Source of the DNA: Apiosordaria backusii
Lineage: Eukaryota > Ascomycota > Sordariomycetes > Sordariales > Lasiosphaeriaceae
DNA length: 64,000 bases
Reading direction: 5' to 3'
Assembly: GCA_030549205.1 (NCBI GenBank)
Contig: JAUKTV010000010.1
Coordinates: 930,001-994,000, forward strand
Positions 23,745 through 34,279 of the stretch are shown here, in pieces; position 1 is the stretch's first letter; each line of letters starts with the position of its first letter. Under the pieces are notes generated by a model. That model did not search any database and was not told the origin of the DNA. It worked only from the letters and a program-made list of their open reading frames with translations. The translations under genes were made by a program, and so were the position numbers.

Positions 23745-24111
23745 ATAATATCACACCAGACAAGCCTCTCTTCTTTGTAAGTTAGCTACTGTCCTTGCTT
23801 TGAGTTTGAAGATTTGGACTAATCTGGTGCTGGTTGAACAGAAATAACTATCAGCAGCGACCAGCCCCCGTCATTGTTCTTTTTTTCTGTCGGTAGACCT
23901 CGTCCCGGTATGTATATGTCTGTTCTTCTCTCGTTTGAAGATTTCAGCGCAGTAGTCCCAGTCAGCGTGGTAGTTACCTGAACTGGGTCAACCATTATCT
24001 TGGCGTGTTGGGAAGAAAAATGTCAAAGGAAGTTGACAGAATTGATTTTGCTCTTGAAAGGGAGAATGCTAACAGATTGATGAACACAGAATTTTAACCA
24101 AGTTTTCTGCT
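23745..24111 (+). other. Further exon-like units downstream (23745-23776, 23842-23896, 24090-24111)
   Basis: These units carry the same signals: ACAG|ATAATA..|GTAAGT; AACAG|AAATAACTATC.., reaching an in-frame TAG at 23894; and ACACAG|AATTTT..|GTGAGT. Joined to 23429 in place of the exon at 23576, the first two stay open to the TAG at 23894, giving an alternative C-terminus of 29 residues. This would be an alternative terminal exon pair. Confidence 0.35.
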
Positions 24112-24863
24112 GTGAGTAGCCATTTGATGATGTTGAGAAGGCACGAGGAGCTGACGGGGTGCTGGACTGGGGGATCGGCCATCATGGCAATTTCTTTTTG
24201 TAGTTATTTCTTCCAGCTTTTCTTTTCATATCTTCAGGGCTGTTCTTCTACCACGGTTACACCACGCTGTCCCCGAACGATCTTCGCAAAAAGAACGACG
24301 ACTTGCATCGGCTAGGATGTCGTTCCTTGATGGTCTTTTTCCTGACATGCAGGCATCACTTTCATCCATGCACTCTTTGTAGGCTCTCAGTAAATGAATG
24401 CCTGAAGCCACCTCTGCAATCGGGACCTCTGCCCCTTTCCCCACCTCATCCCGCCGGGAGTAGTAGGTTCAAAGCGCAAAAGGCCGCCATCTGAGATTCA
24501 GTCCAGCCTCACCACTTTCCAAATCTCTTCTCCTTCCTCTGTCAAATCTTGCGGTAAGTTCTTGATCTAGATTAGGCCATCGCAGATATCATGATGATCC
24601 ATACACAAGGCTGAAATCTCCACCTCCGCAAAACCCACGATTGACCCACCACGCTTGCGTTCATCTGCACACTTTATTCTGATTTCACAACTTACAACTC
24701 ACGTTTCGACCAGAACGTTTCTAACTGGATAGGAACACAGCAATTGGAAATCGAAACTCGTGTTGACCGTTTGTACTTAAATTGGCCGCAATATATACTG
24801 ATATCCAAACGCACAGCCGCCGCGACATCACCGCGCAAATCGACAACCGCGATATCCACATAA
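24112..24863. other. Intergenic, no supported gene
   Basis: Downstream flank of the micro-exon locus and 3' flank of the converging monooxygenase gene. No convincing gene or repeat. Confidence 0.5.
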
Positions 24864-26857
24864 TCACTTCCCCTCACCAGCTTGAACCCACTCCCCGATC
24901 AAATCCTCATAATCTTCCGGCCCATAAGGCTCCGTCGCCTCCTTCAACCACCCCGCCTTCCGATGAACCTTCAACCCCATATCCCCCACCATCAAATCCA
25001 AATACGGCACCGCATCAAACACAAAATCCGGCAACAGAGCTCCTTTCCCAGCGGGGTACCTCCACCTTCCAAAACGCGCATGCAGAACCGTCTCATATTG
25101 AATCTGCTCCAGCGTCTTCGCCTTCCCTTCCTGATCCCTCTTCCCATCAACCGGCGGGATGGTCTTAACCGGCAACTGATCCGCAAAATACGCCGTGATC
25201 CACAGCCCTTGAATGTGCGTCATGATCATCGTGCTGAAGTTCATGCAGATGCCCGCAAAGGCAATATCTCTCGTCTGCATGAACCTCCCCGAAGGCGGCA
25301 CCATGAATCGATACAGCGTCCACGGCGTCAGCGGAGTCGAAGGGTTGATCGTATCTGTTGTCGACAGCCCCCTCGTGGCCAAAAGCGGCTTCAGATTTGG
25401 GTTTTGTACTGGTTGGTCTTTTAGTCTCGGAAATTTGCCCAGAATCTCCTTGTCCGCCTTTTCAACAGCTTCCTTGGTGAATAACTTCGCCTTGCTGGGC
25501 GTGTGAGGTAGCCCAATATCCACATCGATACCTTCGGGAAGAAACTTGACGGGTGGCACGTGCTTCCACCCCGTCACACAGCACAGCGCGTCGGCGGGGA
25601 GCTGTGTACCGTTGGATAGGTGCACTTTTCTGTGGGACAACCCCGTGATGTCTGCGATGTGGACTTTGACGGTGCCTTCAGTAAGGAGGGCCCAAAAGCT
25701 GGTGGGGTAGTTGTAGATGGAGAAGGAGGAGGCGGTGAACATGGGGTGGCTCCACGGTTTGATCTTTTTCAGCTCGGGGTGGGAGTCGTATTTGTTGAGG
25801 GTGATAACGTCGTTGCCGAGGACAGACCAAAAGACGTTTGTGATGGCTCGGCCGAGGGCGGTACCGTGGTAGAAGTTGCGGAGGATGTTGTAGCCGTCGG
25901 CGAAGCCCCATATGCAGGGGCTGAACCAGGTGAGCATGCGGGTGTCTTTGGGGCCACAAGGTTAGTTTCGTGCTGCATGAGATCACACTGCGTCTTGAAA
26001 AGGATGACACTTGCTGACGAGTTTCTCTAGCCACTTCTTCAGTGGTGTCACATATGGTGGTGCCATCCAAACTGCACCATGGCCGCTCTCTGGAGGGTAT
26101 GTGAGCCAATATGTCTCTTTTCGACAGCCACGGACCAGTCTCACCTCGAATAACCCAATCAACCTTTACACCCCTAGTACCGTAAGCATACACCGCATCC
26201 CACGCCGACTTGCTCCCACCGAAAACCGTCACCCTATCCGTCGTCTTGAGCGTATCCGCATGCTGCAAAAAGTCCGCCCCATGAAACAGCGGCGCACCAA
26301 ACTCCTCCTGCCCGTCAATATGAGGCAAGAACGGCTCAGAAGTCACACCAGTAGCAACAATCAGCTTCCTCGCAAAGATCTTGCTCGCCTTGCCATTGTA
26401 CTCCACGGTCAGAATCCAGCCGCCCTCCAAGCCATCCTGATGCTCAGCTGTCACGACCTTATGGTGAAAGCGGATTTTGTCGGCAATGCTAAACTTCTCA
26501 GCATAGGCCGCCAGGTACTCGTGCACGATAATCCCAGGGATGTGCTCGCCAGGCTTGACACCGAACTGCTCCGTTGTCATGGGGAAGTCGGGGAACTGGT
26601 AAGTGCCAAGCATGTTGTTAGTTCTGAGCTCAGGGTAGAGCCCGCTTTTGGCCCAGACGCCGCCAACGCTCTCTTTGGCATCGAATATGACGAGGGCTTT
26701 GCCATTATTGAGCTGGTGGTATGTTTTTGCCGAGGAGAGGCCGGCGATGCCTATGAAGAGAATGTTAGTGACGGGTTGCGGCACATGTATATTGGTACTG
26801 CAGGCGGGTTGTAGCATACGTACCTGCGCCGATGACGACAAGGTCGAGGGTTTCCAT
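24864..26857 (-). CDS. FAD/NADPH-dependent monooxygenase (FMO-like)
   Basis: Exons 26857-26824, 26750-26145, 26089-26015 and 25945-24864 give 598 aa; phases agree throughout. The first exon is only 34 nt and supplies METLDLVVIGAG, which with exon 2 makes the FAD-binding GxGxxG motif (GAGIAGLSSA). Exon 2 also has ESVGGVWA and the NADPH-binding VFGGSKSAWDA, then ATGVTSEP. Exon 3 restores RESGHGAVWMAPPYVTPLKK. The third intron has a GC donor (GCAAGT) with branch CTAAC and ends AAAG. FMO-like enzymes oxygenate N, S or C=O centres of small molecules in the cytosol or ER; substrate is not predictable. Neighbours do not form a biosynthetic cluster. Confidence 0.9.
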
Positions 26858-27685
26858 GGTGAAGGATTCGAGTCACCCGGAGAAGCCCTCGGTGAATGCC
26901 GGCGAATGTTTGCCTCAAAGGATGTTCCCTGAGGTGAGGGGGTTGGGGGTGAGCTCTTTGCCCGCTCGGGTGGGTCGGTCCCCTCTTCAGCTCCAAGTCG
27001 GAAGAAGGGTTGAGATGCGCAGTGCCGTCGAAAATTATGGCGATCGCAACTTGAAGCTCATCATTGCTCACCCCGCTCACGTTTGAAGATGATTTTCAGG
27101 AGCAGCTAGAAAACCACCGAGAGGTACGTGACTGATGTGAGGGAGCAGCCCGCCTTCGGCATGGACCCTTGACCGAAGCAAATGCGCTTATTTATGAGGA
27201 GGGTTGCAGTCGGATCCCAGATGGGATCCTAGTCGTTCCAGTCAAAGACCCAGCTGCAGTGCATCGATAGGCAGAGGGCGAAGCTCTCTTCCTTAGTCAT
27301 GTTATCGATTTGATTTTGGCCAACGGTAAGACGGCACCGCCCATAAAAGAACCAAAAGGGTAACGTGTTTTCAGTGATCGGGGGACATTCGGCAACGTGT
27401 GGAGGCTGACTGTGTTGCGCTGAGCGGCTTGATGCCAAGCCAACATTCCATTGCTGTTGCGAAGCTTCCCCCGCCTGAACCTGGTCATGATCGACAAACT
27501 GCAACCCTCCTTGTGAGGAGTTCAGGGGCGAATCTTGGACCAAACTTTCCGAAAGGTTTACAAGTGGCATATCATTGAGGCCAAAAACGCTTGTGTAGCG
27601 ATCAACTGCCAAAATGCAATGTCAGCCACGCGGAAATTTCTTGAAGCTCGAGACCAATAGTTTTCCCGTCGCATTCGATAGCGCA

Positions 27686-27741
27686 TGTAGTGTAAGGGTT
27701 CGGTGTTCCTCAGTGGTGCTTCCCAAGATCCCTACACTACA
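27686..27741. other. Hairpin with a 12-bp stem
   Basis: TGTAGTGTAAGGG at 27686-27698 pairs with CCCTACACTACA at 27730-27741 (one bulged base), with a loop of about 31 nt. It lacks tRNA boxes. A structured RNA or small inverted repeat is possible; no function is assigned. Confidence 0.4.
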
Positions 27742-28208
27742 TATCAGTAAATGATTAAAGCCACTCTTTGAGCACAGGTCGAATCTAATTGAGGAGATAA
27801 GAACTTCGCCCGCTTATCACTCACCACCAAGGTGGTGATGCCACTGGCAGTGTCATCTCTACCGAATCGAAGGGAGGGAGCGTTGAATGACGTGCCTCGC
27901 CGCTGATGATCCGAGCTCTCGGCATCCATCCCATTGACCGACGTTTTGTAGGGGTGAAGCTTTTCATCTCACGGTAGTTGAGCAAAGAGTGACGATAGGC
28001 GTTATTTTGACCCCGAGACAAAGGTCAATGCGGCTCATCCACACCAGGCCTCTCCACTGTCGCGTCGAGGGAAGCATTACTCGGCGGAAGAGTGGTGATG
28101 TCGTTGAGTTTTCGGTGTTGCCAGCACTTTCCGTCCCACGTGGCCGGGTCGCCCCTTCCCGCTTGCTCAACAAACCGCTCCTGAGAACTTTTCACGGCGA
28201 GAACCATC

Positions 28209-28315
28209 AAGGTGTTGTCGCCCAAGGTGTTGTCGCCCAAGGTGTTGTCGCCATCCTCCTTCATACCCATCCCAGACTCCATCCCAGACTCCATCCCAGA
28301 CTCCATCCCAGACTC
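28209..28315 (+). repeat. Two adjacent minisatellites (15 bp x3 and 12 bp x4)
   Basis: AAGGTGTTGTCGCCC occurs three times from 28209, and CATCCCAGACTC four times from 28268, perfectly repeated. Both unit lengths are multiples of three, so ORFs run through on both strands; I do not take these as evidence for a gene. Confidence 0.9.
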
Positions 28316-29067
28316 AATTCCGAACCGGCGCCGCATCGGGGAGTTTTTTCTTCGACGGCAGGTTGCAGTTACTGGTTCGCTCAGCTGGCCCTGCCGTGCA
28401 ACAATCGGATACCACGTGCAGCAGCACGAACATTGCGATGCTGTAGCAAACTGCATGCTGCCATTCTCCGAAAAATAATTTCGCAGTTTGTGCGTCTCCC
28501 AAGAGGCTGGCTCCTGCTTCGTTTCTTCATCCACTAGCCTCCTGCCCCTCCCCGTCAATGGATCTGCGGTGTGAGTTTCACACGGCCGCCAACTGAGGCC
28601 TTTCCAGGGTTAGTTGGGTGGCCAGTATAATCATAAGGCCAAATCTGGGGCACAACGGCTGCTTGTATGTTATGTTGCTGCCCTGTCCCTCCTGTTGTCC
28701 CACGGAGTACATCCCGCTTCCCCCTGGAGCTCGCACTGGATCTTTGTAATGGCCCCAGTACTTCCCGATCGTGTTTCTGTTTAACCTTGCCGTGATCTTT
28801 TCTTTTGGGTTTAAAGTCATCCGCTTTACCTTTTCTTCCTGGCCGGCTGGACGTCATTTGTGTTCTTAACCAGTGGGTTGTTGAACCTTCCTTTTGATGA
28901 CCTCATCATTTCTCCACGAACCTTCCTTGCCTTTTAGACGAAGTCTGTCGTTTTCTTCTACCCACATTTTATTACAACGACCCTTTCAGCTGGCTCAACT
29001 GCCGCAAGCCTCATCGTTGCCACAAACGCAATACCCTGACCGCTTTCGACAGGCTTGAAGACTCACA

Positions 29068-30662
29068 ATGAGCGAGTTTACAGTCGAGGTCTTCACCTTG
29101 CTTGGGGTGGCGTTGCTGGTTATTGGGCTTCGGACCTATGTCAGGTTAACCACGGTCGGCATCAAAGGGTTTCAGGCGGACGATTACTTGATGCTCGTGG
29201 CAGCAGTGAGTTTAACTTACCTGTGCCTCACCTAGGGCTTCAGCCTTCATAGACTGACGCTCAACCGGGGATAGGTTGCATACACTGTTGAGACATATCT
29301 CGCCTACGCTGTGGGTGCGTTCTGGAAAGGGTTGGCAAACAATGCCATGACGGATGAGCAACGGCGGCTCCTTGATCCTAATAGCGAGGAGTTTCGATTC
29401 AGGTATTATATCATATTGATTACTTGTTGCCTAACGCCGGGGCTGACGATGACGTTCCAGGGTGAATGGATCAAAGACTCAAGTTGCTGGGTGGTCGACC
29501 TACACATTTCTGTTGTGGGTTATCAAGGCAGCTATGTGCACTTTCTATCTTCGCCTGACGGTATGTCTCCAAGAACAGGAAACATACAAGCGTCAGTGGG
29601 CAGCTAACACTGGCTTAGGAAGGATTGGAATATCGAAAGCGAATCTTCGTTGGCTTTGTGATGCTTTTCGTCACCTGGGTGGCTGTCCTACTATCGATAT
29701 TGGTGAGCTGCCTTCCTTTCGAGAAGAACTGGCAGATATACCCAGACCCTGGCAGTGAGTATCTCTCTGGTTGCACTGGAGCCACGCTAACCATGTTGCA
29801 GACTCCTGTCAGCCGGCTATTGCAAGGGTTGAAATTTTCGTCACTCTTTCCTTGAATGCCGTGACTGACATTTACCTTATGACTATCCCTATACCGATGC
29901 TGTTGGGTGCTAGTATGAAGCGTTTTAGGAAGATTGGCCTCACTCTGCTGTTTTCTGGTGGGGCATTCGTGACGGTGGCTGGTATGTTGCGATGCATTCT
30001 GATTCTCACGGTGAGTTGAGAGCCTTTTTCGCGATAGTGGCAAACAACATGTAAGCCTGACATTGAGCTCTTTCTAGGATCCTGCAAATGGGGCTCAACA
30101 GGCCGCTTCCTGGGCGGTGCGAGAGACATTTGTCGCTGTGCTGACGTCCAACCTCCCGATGTGCGTTCCGTTGATCAACCGCTGGGGTCGTCCCCTACTA
30201 GGAAGCCTCCGGTCTCTCAAATCGATGACAGGCAGGACGACGCGGTCTGGTCGCCCAGACCCGAGACCTGGAGCCTTCAGGCTTGAGGATAAGAACCCAC
30301 GACGCGGACTAGGTCTCAGGAGTGTCAACCCAATCACCGATATCTCGATTTCAGAAGTTGAATTGAATGGACTCCCATACGTCCACCAGCAAGAGGATGT
30401 ATGGAGTCGTTCTGACCCGGACCCAGAGAGGGGATTGGATGAAAATGGCGCGACCCGGAATGGATTCATCCTGAAGCAGACATCGCTTCAAGTCTCAGAA
30501 GCAAGAAACAACGCAATCGACACTGGAAGAGGCGGGGGCGACTATGGAGATTATTACCTGGTGCAGCAGGCGAAGAAGAGTGCCGCTGCTTCGGAAGGTT
30601 CACCACCGGGAAGGAGCTGGAAGGGCTCGGGTGTTAACCGCTACGGTGGACGATCCCCTTGA
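29068..30662 (+). CDS. Pth11-like (fungal rhodopsin-type) seven-TM receptor
   Basis: Six exons: 29068-29205, 29275-29402, 29461-29560, 29619-29754, 29802-30010 and 30078-30662; 431 aa. All introns are 47-69 nt and phases agree. Diagnostic stretches follow the family order: GIKGFQADDYLML; GSKTQVAGWSTYTFLLWVIKA; FYLRLT; YPDPG plus NSCQPAIARVE; LNAVTDIYLMTIPIPML; KRFRKIGLTLLFSGGAF; and QAASWAVRETFVAVLTSNLPM. The C-terminal 150 or so residues are hydrophilic and probably cytoplasmic. There is no N-terminal CFEM domain. The family includes Magnaporthe PTH11, a plasma-membrane protein for surface sensing; ligands of most members are unknown. Confidence 0.92.
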
Positions 30663-31085
30663 AGAATGCTGAGCAGCCTCACACCTAATGACTCCAGACA
30701 ACCTGCCAGAGGTGGGGCGATCTATTCACCAGTCAATCAATGGCGGACAATAGGGAATCAAGCACAGTGAAAGCTGCATTGTTGCTCCAGGCAGTATAGG
30801 GAGGTCATCACCTTTGGCGCGCAACAATAGCAACCGGCCTAAAAGGTACCCACATATCTTTTGGCCTTGCAAGTTGCTCAGCTTTCAGACCTCCATTTCT
30901 CACGCATCTTCTCATCCTATCAATGAGCACACGACGTATTTGCGGCTCCTTTCTTCCACCAACACTCGACATCGTCAGTCGTCCAAGCGAAACTTCTCTT
31001 CGACCCTTCCGCATCCTCCAGCAAGCGTGAGAGTTGTCACTCCAACTTGAAACAGCAGCAAGCGTCGCTTTCCAAAGTTTTGAAG
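30663..31085. other. Intergenic region between receptor and single-TM protein genes
   Basis: Holds the receptor 3' flank and the promoter and leader of the next gene. No other feature seen. Confidence 0.5.
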
Positions 31086-32396
31086 ATGTCGTCGTCTAAT
31101 GGTTCCCCCTCATCGTCGCCCTCGGCCTTGGGTGCTTCCACCCGTCCTCACAACAGCACGCTCGGTGGCTGGCACCCGCCGGCCTGGTGGTTTGAGAGAC
31201 AGCGCCCGTACGCGATGCCAGAAGGTATTCGGCTCTGCAGACTTGTAAGTTACCAGAAAAACATTGAATAGTGCCCAGGAGTCGCGGTGGCGATCATTTA
31301 GGATCGTGATCGCTATCTATTCCCTACTCGACTTCCCCTACCTTTCCACAGCTCAACATCCTCAACGCTTCATCGTTCTATCCTGTCATTTTCTTCAATG
31401 ACCGCCAATTACTAACACACCGTAGCAAACCGGGCGAGTGTACACCGCCGAGGAATACGGCAACCTCGAGCAGTTCTGGAACCCGACGTTCCACCGGCCG
31501 AGACTTGACTGCATCCCCGACATCAGGCCCGCCAACTTTGCGCAGACCCCCGCCCACGTCAGACAGGAGCTTCGTCGGTGCCTCTCTGCCCCTGGCTACC
31601 TCGAGAGTGCCAAGATTGCCAGAGAGCAGGCACAGCGGGAGCAGCAAGCTCGTCTTGTGGCCCTTCGCGAGAATCCCAGTCCCAATGACCCCTATATGAA
31701 GGTGGTCAGACCAGAGGACTGTAAGTCGTGATTCCCGTTAAATGACTTTGACACAGCGATTCTGAAAACAATAAACTAACACATTTCACAGGGGAAAGAG
31801 TCTTGCCGACCGCCGCCACGCCCCCAGCCTCACCACCTCGCGCGTTCCCGACCAGCTCGCGCGAGGACAAGAAAAAGCTGCCCGAGCCGCGGTACAGCTG
31901 GTTCGGCTTCGGGCCCGCCATCGCGCCCGAGCGCACCCCGTCCCAGTTCGTCGGCGCTGGCGAGCGGAAGCTGAAGCGGCGGAGGGGCGTCGCCTGGCTC
32001 CGAGAGATCGATTGGATCGCTGCTGCCAAGGGGTTCAAGAAAAACGCTGTGCAGCAAACTTTGGATCAGTTGACGATCGCGGGGTTTGTGGTGTTGTTTT
32101 CGGTGCTCTTTCTGTTGGCTCTGCTGGGTGTTGGGGTGTGGCAGGGAGTTGAGCAGCTCCTGGATATCACTTATGGGCATGAGAGCATCGAGATCGGAAA
32201 CGAAGTTGAGTTTGTCGAGGATGAGGATCACCAGATTGCAATCAGCCCGGATGCCATCATTGGTGAAGGGACGGGGAGGAGGTTTGGGGAGTGGAGGCAT
32301 CGGGTTGTTGATGCGATTGGTACTGAGGCGGAAGCGGTTGAGGCTTTTTCGGGACGGCTGCAGGCTTTGTCGGGGAGGCATACGGGTCGTCGGTGA
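31086..32396 (+). CDS. Hypothetical single-pass membrane protein
   Basis: Exons 31086-31244, 31426-31720 and 31792-32396; 352 aa; phases agree, and both introns have CTAAC branch sites. The N-terminus is Ser-rich, followed by LGGWHPPAWWFERQRPYAMPEG. A basic stretch (ERKLKRRRGVAWLREIDWIAAAKGF) precedes one strong transmembrane segment (about residues 246-268, IAGFVVLFSVLFLLALLG), followed by an acidic then charged C-terminus. I do not recognise the family; Trp- and Pro-rich fungal-specific proteins of this shape are usually annotated as hypothetical. A 21-bp-period array begins 21 bp after its stop codon. Confidence 0.8.
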
Positions 32397-32416
32397 GGTG
32401 TCATGATGCGTTTATC

Positions 32417-33020
32417 ACGCCTTGCAGCATGTTGAAGACGCCTCGCATATGATTTACAACGCCTTCTTACGTTAAGGACAGGCGTTAGCAAACATCCGAG
32501 TGGGCATTATCGAAACTTGGATAGGCGTCAAAAACCGTTCTGAAGGCCCTTCGGCATCAAGAAAAGGCATATCGACCATCCAAGTGGGCATTATCGAAGC
32601 TTGGATAGGTGTCAGGGATTATTTTGGAGGCGTCTTTGCATTCCGGAGAGGCATATTAACTATCCAAGTGGGCATTATCGAAGCTTGGATGGGCGTATTG
32701 AAGACCTGAGCAGGCATTATCGAAGCTTGGGCAGGCGTTGGGGTATTATTTGGACGCCTCATTGCATTACGAGGAGGCGTGTTGGACATCCAAGTGGGCA
32801 TTATCGAAACTTGGACAGATATGTGGTGTTTTTTACTAGGCGTATTTACAGATTATGAAGGCGTATTGGCACGTTATGGAGGCGTGTCAACTGGACTGGG
32901 AGGCATATCAGGTCATTGAACAAGGCGTTAGGGTCAGTTTGGAGGGCTAGATGGATACCAACCAGGCCTTGTTGTTATTTTGTTAGGCGTATATGTACAT
33001 TACGGGATGCATCAGTTAGA
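32417..33020. repeat. 21-bp-period array with orientation switch (ACGCCT then AGGCGT)
   Basis: The first three units open with ACGCCT; from about 32480 most units carry AGGCGT, AGGCAT or GGGCAT at 21-bp steps for about 25 more units. A higher-order period of 84 bp (4 x 21) is visible: GGGCATTATCGAAGCTTGG recurs at about 32506, 32590, 32674, 32716 and 32800. One unit near 32750 flips back to ACGCCT. Core and period are the same as in the arrays at 14296 and 14527, though the variable parts differ. Confidence 0.9.
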
Positions 33021-33406
33021 TACTTACACACAGCATAAGACCAGCGGGGATGCTTTATCTTAGGCTGACGAGTTAGATTAGCAGCCGAATAGACCTGTAA
33101 ACTTTTATCAACGTTGAAATGAGGCTATTCCCAATGATGCGATGTCGGCCTCCCCGCTTTCTCCCCCCTTTTTTTCCTCCGCGCTATGCCCGCCAAGTCG
33201 TAACGTCGTGTCACGCCGGTCTTTATTTGGCACGCCCTTTGCATTACCGCAGCACCATATTCGCCCAAAGAAACGCGGTGTTTAGTTTCCTCTTTGAGCC
33301 GCTTGCGTAATCGACTGTGTTTTGCTTGCACCTATAACATCTGGCGAGTTCCTCAGGGTCTCGACCTCACAAGACCATCACCGCCATCCAAACCACATCA
33401 ATCACC
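33021..33406. other. Intergenic, promoter region of the GFA-domain gene
   Basis: No gene or repeat beyond the end of the 21-bp array; a pyrimidine-rich stretch at about 33155-33180 may be part of the promoter. Confidence 0.5.
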
Positions 33407-33943
33407 ATGACATCCTCAGAAACCCCCAAAGAGAAAGAGAAAGGCTTCCCCCTCTCCTGCGAATGTGGCCACATCCGCATGACCACCCCCTCCCGTCAGC
33501 CCTCAGGAATGGCGCACTGCCACTGCCGAACCTGCCAGAAGCAATCTGGCTCTGCTTTTGGAACGTCGGTGTACTACCCCACCGATCAAGTCTTTCCTTT
33601 ACCTCCCGATCTCGAGGAGAAGTTAGCGGTATTTGAGCACGGGACTGACAGTGGAAACACGATGAGGTGTTATTTTTGCCCGAGGTGCGGGGTGAGGATC
33701 ATGCACCAGGGGATCTTGCCTGATGGGAGCTGGAGGGGGGTGATGAGTTTCAAGGCGGGGGCTTTGGATGAGTGGGCTGAAGAAGGGGGTTTGGATTGGA
33801 AGGGAATGGGGGCGAGACATATTTGGACGAGGAGTGCGAGGATGGGGTTGTGTGGGGAGTGGGAGAGTTATGAGAAGTATCCGGAGGATATGGTTACGAA
33901 GAAGCCGGAAAGTGAAGAGGGGGGGAAGGAGAAGGCATCGTGA
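33407..33943 (+). CDS. GFA/CENP-V domain zinc-binding protein
   Basis: Single exon, 178 aa, ATG context CACCATGAC. The Zn-binding pattern of the GFA family is complete: SCECGHIRM (CxC, residues 19-25), CHCRTCQKQSGSAFGTS (CxCxxC) and CPRCGVRI (CxxC), with FEHGTDSGNTMRCYFC between. The name comes from a bacterial protein once thought to activate formaldehyde with glutathione; fungal members are mostly of unknown substrate. The C-terminus is charged (ESEEGGKEK). Confidence 0.92.
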   Translation: MTSSETPKEKEKGFPLSCECGHIRMTTPSRQPSGMAHCHCRTCQKQSGSAFGTSVYYPTDQVFPLPPDLEEKLAVFEHGTDSGNTMRCYFCPRCGVRIMHQGILPDGSWRGVMSFKAGALDEWAEEGGLDWKGMGARHIWTRSARMGLCGEWESYEKYPEDMVTKKPESEEGGKEKAS

Positions 33944-34279
33944 TGGAGGGGGATTCATTGGAGAAGGGGGAGGAGGGTTAGGGGTAGGGTTATATACGAT
34001 GGGTTGCACGAAGACGGTGCGGTAACTTGAATGGTTGGTAAAATACATGCAATTCGATGTGTAAGACGCCGACTGATGGCTCGAAGCTGTCTGTTATGGA
34101 ATTCAGGGACAAATGTGTCGTACCTTACAAAGAGTCATGGCCATGTCATCATCCAGGAACATCTGGACCCTGAAACCCAATTCAAAAAGGTGGGCCCCCT
34201 TATGCACGCCAAATCTTGTGCACAGCCAGACCCCTCGTTGGACTCCAATTTCCAAACGGCGCCTCGCTTTTTCCAGACC
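33944..34279. other. Intergenic, upstream region of guanylate kinase
   Basis: 3' flank of the GFA gene and promoter of the kinase gene. The kinase frame is open upstream of 34280 but without an ATG I would prefer. Confidence 0.5.

Larger units (their letters stand above)
26858..29067. other. Intergenic region, 2.2 kb, no supported gene
   Basis: Several ORFs of 60-180 codons overlap one another on both strands without splice or family support. It contains a hairpin at 27686-27741 and short tandem repeats at 28209-28315, listed separately. The last 200 bp are the promoter and leader of the receptor gene. Confidence 0.5.

Noticed and set aside
24864..26857. Secondary-metabolite gene cluster around the monooxygenase
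   Set aside because: No polyketide synthase, peptide synthetase, terpene cyclase or pathway regulator lies within the window.
27989..28558. Overlapping ORFs of about 180 codons on both strands
   Set aside because: Held open by 12-bp and 15-bp tandem repeats; both strands are equally open, and neither shows family similarity.
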